From the NCBI GenBank assembly GCA_965279405.1, contig OZ257157.1:3782001-3846000 (forward strand): a DNA stretch of 64,000 nucleotides, read 5' to 3'. The DNA comes from CBDDIP01 sp965279405. Its GTDB lineage: Bacteria > Actinomycetota > Acidimicrobiia > Acidimicrobiales > Ilumatobacteraceae. The notes beneath the pieces are model-generated. The model was not told where the DNA came from. It worked only from the letters and a program-made list of their open reading frames with translations, and made no database searches. Shown in pieces: positions 60,488 through 64,000 of this stretch (within the stretch, counting starts at the first letter, position 1; the number at the start of each line of letters is the position of its first letter). A program made the translations under genes and the position numbers.

Positions 60488-61707
60488 CACCCGGCCCTCG
60501 CTCGCGGCGGCCCGGTGGCCATCGTGGTGCCATCCGGGAGCACGATGGTCAGCGCTCGGGTGCTCGGATCGAGCAGCAGCACCCATCCGCGGTCGTGGAC
60601 GGCGTGGTGGTGCTTGGAGCACAGCGGGATCAGATTGACCAGGTCGGTCGGGCCTCCGTGCTCCCACCAGTGGATGTGGTGTGGTTGGCAGTGGTCGTAT
60701 GCGACCTCGCACCCGGGAACCCCGCACGTGGCGTACATCGCCCGCAGCGCCCGGCGTTGGGCCCTCGTGGCCAGCCGTTGGGTGCGACCGACGTTCAACA
60801 CGACACCGTTGGCGTCGACGATGACGGGCACGATGGTGCCCTCGCACATCAGGCGGCGGATCGACGGCATCGCCAGCTCGACGCCGTTCGACACCCAGAG
60901 CTGCGTGTGCTCGTGCCGGCCGTTGCGCGCGGTGGCCTCGTCGATGACGACGACGATCTCGGCGTGTCCGCCGCTGGAGGTGTTCGGCGTCGAATCCGTG
61001 AGCGACAAGAGGGCCAGCGCCCGCAGGTGGTCCTGCTTGCGCGCGTCAGTGGGACAGTCGTCGGGAAGGGCATCGTGGAACAGCCGCTCCAGCTCGTTGC
61101 GCAGCCTGCCGAGCAGCCGCCCGCCGCGCTCGGGATCGAACTGGCCGCGGAGGTGCACCATGCCGGTGACCGGATCGATGAACGAGGCCAGCGCCGTGTT
61201 CTCGCGCTGCTTGGACAGGTCGGCGGCACCCTCGTCGTGTTGGACCCGAGCGACCTCGCCCTTCATCACGGCGATGAACTCGTCCGGAGTCGAGCGAGCG
61301 GCGAGCTCGGCCAGCCGTTCGTGACGATCCGCGACCTTGGCCTTCTCCGCACGCGGGAGGCGGCGCGTGGCTCGCTCGAGGATGTCGACGTGCTCGGCCG
61401 TGATCGTGCCCGAGCTCAGGGCGGCATCGAATGCCGGCAGCGCGTCGAGCACCTCGGTGCGCCGCGCCAATGCATCGGCATCGCGTCGTCGGAGGGCGCC
61501 GGCACGTGCGACGACGTCCTCCGGGAGCAGCGAACCGTCGGCGGCGGCGAGCTCGTTCAGGTTGCGCATCAGCGCAACGCTGCGAGCATCGAGCCAGACC
61601 TGCACGGCCGTCGCGTCGGTGAGCAGCGACTCGACCTCCACACGCGTCGAACCCCCGGTGTGGCCGACGAGTCGCTCGACTCGGAGGAGGAGGTCTGCGT
61701 GTGCCAT
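60487..61707 (-). CDS. DUF222 / HNH endonuclease (13E12-type)
   Basis: A 406-residue protein. The helical DUF222 region covers about 10-260 (LPRAEKAKVADRHERLAELA, LRGQFDPERGGRLLGRL). A C-terminal HNH nuclease has zinc-type cysteines (CGVPGC), core HCQPHHIHWWEHGG, and NLIPLCSKHHHAVHD. Such genes are multicopy and often mobile in actinobacteria. The stop overlaps the purL start, so it may be read into the purine operon. Its ATG lies inside an 11-4-11 palindrome. Whether it cuts DNA in the cell is unknown. Confidence 0.9.
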   Translation of the reverse strand: MAHADLLLRVERLVGHTGGSTRVEVESLLTDATAVQVWLDARSVALMRNLNELAAADGSLLPEDVVARAGALRRRDADALARRTEVLDALPAFDAALSSGTITAEHVDILERATRRLPRAEKAKVADRHERLAELAARSTPDEFIAVMKGEVARVQHDEGAADLSKQRENTALASFIDPVTGMVHLRGQFDPERGGRLLGRLRNELERLFHDALPDDCPTDARKQDHLRALALLSLTDSTPNTSSGGHAEIVVVIDEATARNGRHEHTQLWVSNGVELAMPSIRRLMCEGTIVPVIVDANGVVLNVGRTQRLATRAQRRALRAMYATCGVPGCEVAYDHCQPHHIHWWEHGGPTDLVNLIPLCSKHHHAVHDRGWVLLLDPSTRALTIVLPDGTTMATGPPRARAG

Positions 61708-61731
61708 CAATCGAACAGACGTTCGATTGAT
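61706..61731. promoter_or_regulatory. 11-4-11 palindrome over the HNH start codon, operator candidate
   Basis: Perfect arms ATCAATCGAAC (61706-61716) and GTTCGATTGAT (61721-61731) are separated by AGAC. The left arm includes part of the HNH start codon. It fits a dimeric repressor site or an mRNA hairpin that hides the start. Confidence 0.6.
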
Positions 61732-61742
61732 CGATCGATGAC

Positions 61743-61763
61743 GCAGGTTCCGAAGAAACCTGC
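61743..61763. promoter_or_regulatory. 7-bp hairpin in the divergent intergenic region
   Basis: GCAGGTT (61743-61749) pairs with AACCTGC (61757-61763). It lies between the two operator candidates; its role is unclear. Confidence 0.35.
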
Positions 61764-61777
61764 GGCTCTCCCAACTC

Positions 61778-61792
61778 GTGGACTGAGTCCAC
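61778..61792. promoter_or_regulatory. 15-bp palindrome next to the -10 box, MarR operator candidate
   Basis: GTGGACT-G-AGTCCAC is a perfect palindrome ending one base before the -10 box at 61793. A bound dimer would block RNA polymerase, as expected for MarR autoregulation. Confidence 0.6.
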
Positions 61793-61798
61793 TACTCT
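61793..61798 (+). promoter_or_regulatory. -10 box TACTCT, leaderless position
   Basis: Seven bases separate the box from GTG 61806 of the MarR-GNAT gene. Confidence 0.5.
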
Positions 61799-61805
61799 TG
61801 CGGAC

Positions 61806-62720
61806 GTGGACGACGTCACCGCCTCGCTGCGGGCCTTCAACCGGCGATGGACCAGGGTCCTTGGGCTGCTCGACAACGGACTGCTCGACACCGATCACTC
61901 CTTGCCCGAAGCGCGAGTGATCTACGAGCTGGCTCAGCGGGCGCAGTGGGAACGAGGTGCCCTGCGTGAGCTGCTCGACATCGATGCCAGCTTCTTGACG
62001 CGCATCCTTCGTGGCCTCGAGCAGCGCGGACTCGTCGAATCGCAACCGTCGCCGAGGGACGGGCGTCGCCGAACCATCGCCCTCACGGCGTCCGGCCGCG
62101 CTGCGTTCGCCGAGCTCGATGGACGGTCGACGCAACAAGCCACCGCGATCGTCGCGTCGATGACGCCTGTCCAGCAGCGGTCGTTCATCGAGGCGATGAC
62201 GACGATCACGGCACTGCTCGACGACGCACCACGACAGGTGAAGCTCCGTGGGCTGGAGATCGGCGACCTCGGCTGGGTGATCCAACGTCACGGCGAGATC
62301 TATGCCGACGAGTTCGGCTGGAACGAGGAGTTCGAGGCGCTCGTGGCGACGATCGTCGCCGACTTCGCCCGAACATCGCGAGACCGGCCCGCGCATGAGC
62401 GTGCGTGGATCGCCGAGGTCGGCGGGGTTCGCGCCGGGTGCGTGTTCTGCTGCCGACGCGACGACGACACCGCGCAGCTCAGGACCCTGCTCGTCGAGCC
62501 CTGGGCACGCGGCCTGGCGATCGGGCGAACCCTCGTGGACGCGTGCGTCCAGTTCGCCACGGACGCTGGCTACCGCGAGATCGTGCTGTGGACCAACGAC
62601 GTGCTCGTCGCCGCGCGACGGATCTACCAAGCTGCGGGCTTCGAACTGGTCGACGAGGAGCAGCACCACAGCTTCGGCACGGATCTCGTCGGTCAGCACT
62701 GGTCGCTGCCGTTGATCTAG
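61806..62720 (+). CDS. MarR-GNAT fusion: regulator with acetyltransferase domain
   Basis: A 304-residue protein. Residues 1-140 are a MarR winged helix (LPEARVIYELAQRAQWERGALRELLDIDASFLTRILRGLEQRGLVESQPSPRDGRRRTIALT). Residues 145-304 are a GNAT acetyltransferase with the acetyl-CoA region LRTLLVEPWARGLAIGRTLVDACVQFA and AARRIYQAAGFELV. The fusion may sense a small molecule that it also acetylates. It is divergent from the HNH gene, and two palindromes lie between them. Its stop overlaps the convergent gene stop (CTAG). Confidence 0.9.
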   Translation: MDDVTASLRAFNRRWTRVLGLLDNGLLDTDHSLPEARVIYELAQRAQWERGALRELLDIDASFLTRILRGLEQRGLVESQPSPRDGRRRTIALTASGRAAFAELDGRSTQQATAIVASMTPVQQRSFIEAMTTITALLDDAPRQVKLRGLEIGDLGWVIQRHGEIYADEFGWNEEFEALVATIVADFARTSRDRPAHERAWIAEVGGVRAGCVFCCRRDDDTAQLRTLLVEPWARGLAIGRTLVDACVQFATDAGYREIVLWTNDVLVAARRIYQAAGFELVDEEQHHSFGTDLVGQHWSLPLI

Positions 62721-63232
62721 ATGGCTGGGTGCTGCGCGTTCGCCTTGCGCACGATGCTGAAGTCCCACGCGTCGCTCTGCGCGAGCTCGAACATCGGCCA
62801 CAGCGACGGGACCAAGCGCAGCTCGATGCCCGCAGCAGCGTGCAGGGCGAGCAGGTCACCGACAGGTGAGACCGTGAGCGGCGCCACGGCGACGTGCGAG
62901 ATCCACTGCCCTGATGCGTCCGTCCACGGCGAGAACGCGGTGGCATCGAAGTCGTAGCGGTAGAGCTTGCAGTCGCGCATCCGGTTCAGCCACGCGAGCT
63001 CCATCACGTGCAGCCGATGCGCCCGCGTCGAGAACGCGGCGGCGAACGGTCCACGCTCGGCCTCTGTGCGAGGCCACACGGTGATGCGCGGACAGTCGCG
63101 CGGGAACCAGTACACCGGCGAGTGCTCCTCGTCGATGGCCCACACGGCCGGCTGCTGCGTCGGGTTCGTCAGCGGCACGTGCGGCACGAACCGCGTGATC
63201 GTCGGATCCTCGCTGAAGTGGTGGACCTTCAC
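62717..63232 (-). CDS. Small conserved protein, DUF6886-like
   Basis: A 171-residue protein. The start VKVHHFSEDPTITRFVPH, followed by VWAIDEEHSPVYWFPRDCPRITVW and VMELAWLNRMRDCKLYRYDF, resembles the DUF6886 group. The fold may be related to ADP-ribosyltransferase-like DUFs, which is a guess. The start is GTG 63232, overlapping the upstream TGA as GTGA. Confidence 0.7.
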   Translation of the reverse strand: MKVHHFSEDPTITRFVPHVPLTNPTQQPAVWAIDEEHSPVYWFPRDCPRITVWPRTEAERGPFAAAFSTRAHRLHVMELAWLNRMRDCKLYRYDFDATAFSPWTDASGQWISHVAVAPLTVSPVGDLLALHAAAGIELRLVPSLWPMFELAQSDAWDFSIVRKANAQHPAI

Positions 63233-63756
63233 ACCAGGGCTTCGCCGACGCGGTCGAGGATCTCGTCGACGGTCTGGCCGATGGTCAGCGCAGACGAGTC
63301 GAGCCACAGCCCGCGTCGGGGCGTGTCGACCCGCATCGCGCGGTCCAGATCGGCGGGCGTGATCTCGCCGTAGCCGGTCTTCGATCGCTGCGCCTCGCGC
63401 TGCTCGAGCACGTCGACGGACGGCACGAGCACCACCAGCGCAAGGGGCCGACTCGTGATCATGGCAACGACGTCGTCGAGCACCGGTCCGAGGATGACGT
63501 CCTGCATCACTGCGACGAAGCCGGCAGCAACGTAGCGATCGGTGACCGTTGCCGCGAGCTCGTAGCGCAGGCGCAGCTGCGCCCATGCCTCGGTCGATGG
63601 CTCCATCGACATCTCCTCGCGGCCGCTCACCACCGATCGTCGGAATTGATCGCCGCGCACGTGAACACCGCGAGGGAAGCGCAACGCCAACGCCTCGGCC
63701 ACCGAAGACTTGCCGGCAGCCATCGCGCCGGTGATCAAGAAGGCGCCCGGCTGCAT
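63229..63756 (-). CDS. P-loop kinase-like AAA family protein
   Basis: A 175-residue protein. Walker A GAMAAGKS lies at residues 10-17. DGFRRS-like text HVRGDQFRRSVV and a lid segment (LEQREAQRSKTGYG) suggest a small nucleoside or phosphotransferase-type kinase (chloramphenicol phosphotransferase-like). The substrate is unknown. It is translationally coupled to the DUF6886-like gene. Confidence 0.78.
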   Translation of the reverse strand: MQPGAFLITGAMAAGKSSVAEALALRFPRGVHVRGDQFRRSVVSGREEMSMEPSTEAWAQLRLRYELAATVTDRYVAAGFVAVMQDVILGPVLDDVVAMITSRPLALVVLVPSVDVLEQREAQRSKTGYGEITPADLDRAMRVDTPRRGLWLDSSALTIGQTVDEILDRVGEALV

Positions 63757-63781
63757 CCGCCGATCATCGCGGAGCCGGCGA

Positions 63782-64000
63782 TCACTCGTCCAGGATCTTG
63801 TCGGCCTTCCGGTCGACGCGCTCCAGCTCGTCCTTCGTCAGGTTGCCCGCCTCGCGCTGCTGGGCCGCTCGGGCCTTGGCGTTGCGGGCGTGCGCCTTGT
63901 CCGGCATCGGGTAGTTGCCCGTCTCGCGCTTCTGCGCCGGCGTTCTTGCCTTCTCCGGCAAACCGAACTCCTTCGACGGGATCTTCTCTCGCTTCTTCGC
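63782..64000 (-). CDS. C-terminal fragment of a small basic hypothetical protein
   Basis: An open frame of 72 residues plus stop enters from the window edge on the minus strand. It reads KEFGLPEKARTPAQKRETGNYPMPDKAHARNAKARAAQQ and ends ERVDRKADKILDE. It is Lys/Ala/Arg-rich and contains a PMPDKAHARNA motif. This recalls DUF6582-type proteins, but the match is by eye only. The start lies outside the window. Codon use is normal. Confidence 0.65.
   Translation of the reverse strand, partial: AKKREKIPSKEFGLPEKARTPAQKRETGNYPMPDKAHARNAKARAAQQREAGNLTKDELERVDRKADKILDE

Overview
The window is a contiguous piece of a high-GC actinobacterial chromosome. Gene content and order (tig-clpP-clpX-folC, then ndk-mreBCD-mrdA-rodA-TIGR03960-TIGR03936-rne-rplU-rpmA, then obgE-proB), Thr-rich lipoproteins, DUF222/HNH and SCO6745-type proteins all point to Actinomycetota. 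The style of the lipoproteins and the mix of housekeeping genes suggest class Acidimicrobiia (Ilumatobacter-like). That rank is inference; no rRNA or tRNA gene was seen.

Layout. 1-14.4 kb is an accessory stretch: the tail of a molybdenum hydroxylase, a secreted zinc peptidase, an alpha/beta hydrolase, an SPFH protein, a Rieske oxygenase, an HtrA protease, a divergent two-component pair plus an orphan regulator, a PfkB kinase, an aminotransferase and two tandem ferritin-like proteins. 14.5-19.2 kb holds trigger factor, ClpP, ClpX and FolC (protein quality control and folate). 20.8-27.4 kb holds Ndk and the complete rod-shape module MreB-MreC-MreD-PBP2-RodA. 27.6-33.2 kb holds the radical SAM/DUF2344 pair, RNase E/G, L21 and L27. 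A cassette at 33.2-38.0 kb (amidohydrolase, Dgt, a degenerate UDP-glucose dehydrogenase homologue and a NIPSNAP protein) separates L27 from ObgE-ProB. 40.4-49.6 kb holds PspA, MurJ, an EccA/CbxX-like ATPase and a MoxR-VWA pair. 49.7-60.5 kb is a tightly overlapping minus-strand purine operon: purL (with a fused PurS-like region), purQ, purC, purF, a purD-purM fusion, purN and guaB. The last 3.5 kb carries an HNH endonuclease, a divergent MarR-GNAT fusion with palindromic operator candidates, and small hypothetical genes.

The most unusual feature is a pair of paralogous loci at 19.4-20.7 kb and 45.0-46.2 kb. Each encodes a roughly 318-residue protein with an AbiEi-like winged-helix N-terminus and a DUF559-like nuclease-fold C-terminus. 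Each is bracketed on both sides by arrays of exactly 41-bp palindromic units separated by 10-11 bp. The palindrome sequence differs between the loci, but unit length, spacing, a 46-nt leader and placement of the stop codon inside a palindrome are shared. This resembles a REP-like element with its cognate protein and may be an undescribed selfish or regulatory system.

Two other window-wide patterns stand out. At least 15 genes have a TANNNT -10 box only 6-11 nt before the start codon, which suggests frequent leaderless transcription. Six gene boundaries carry short (14-18 bp) tandem duplications that span or abut stop/start codons.
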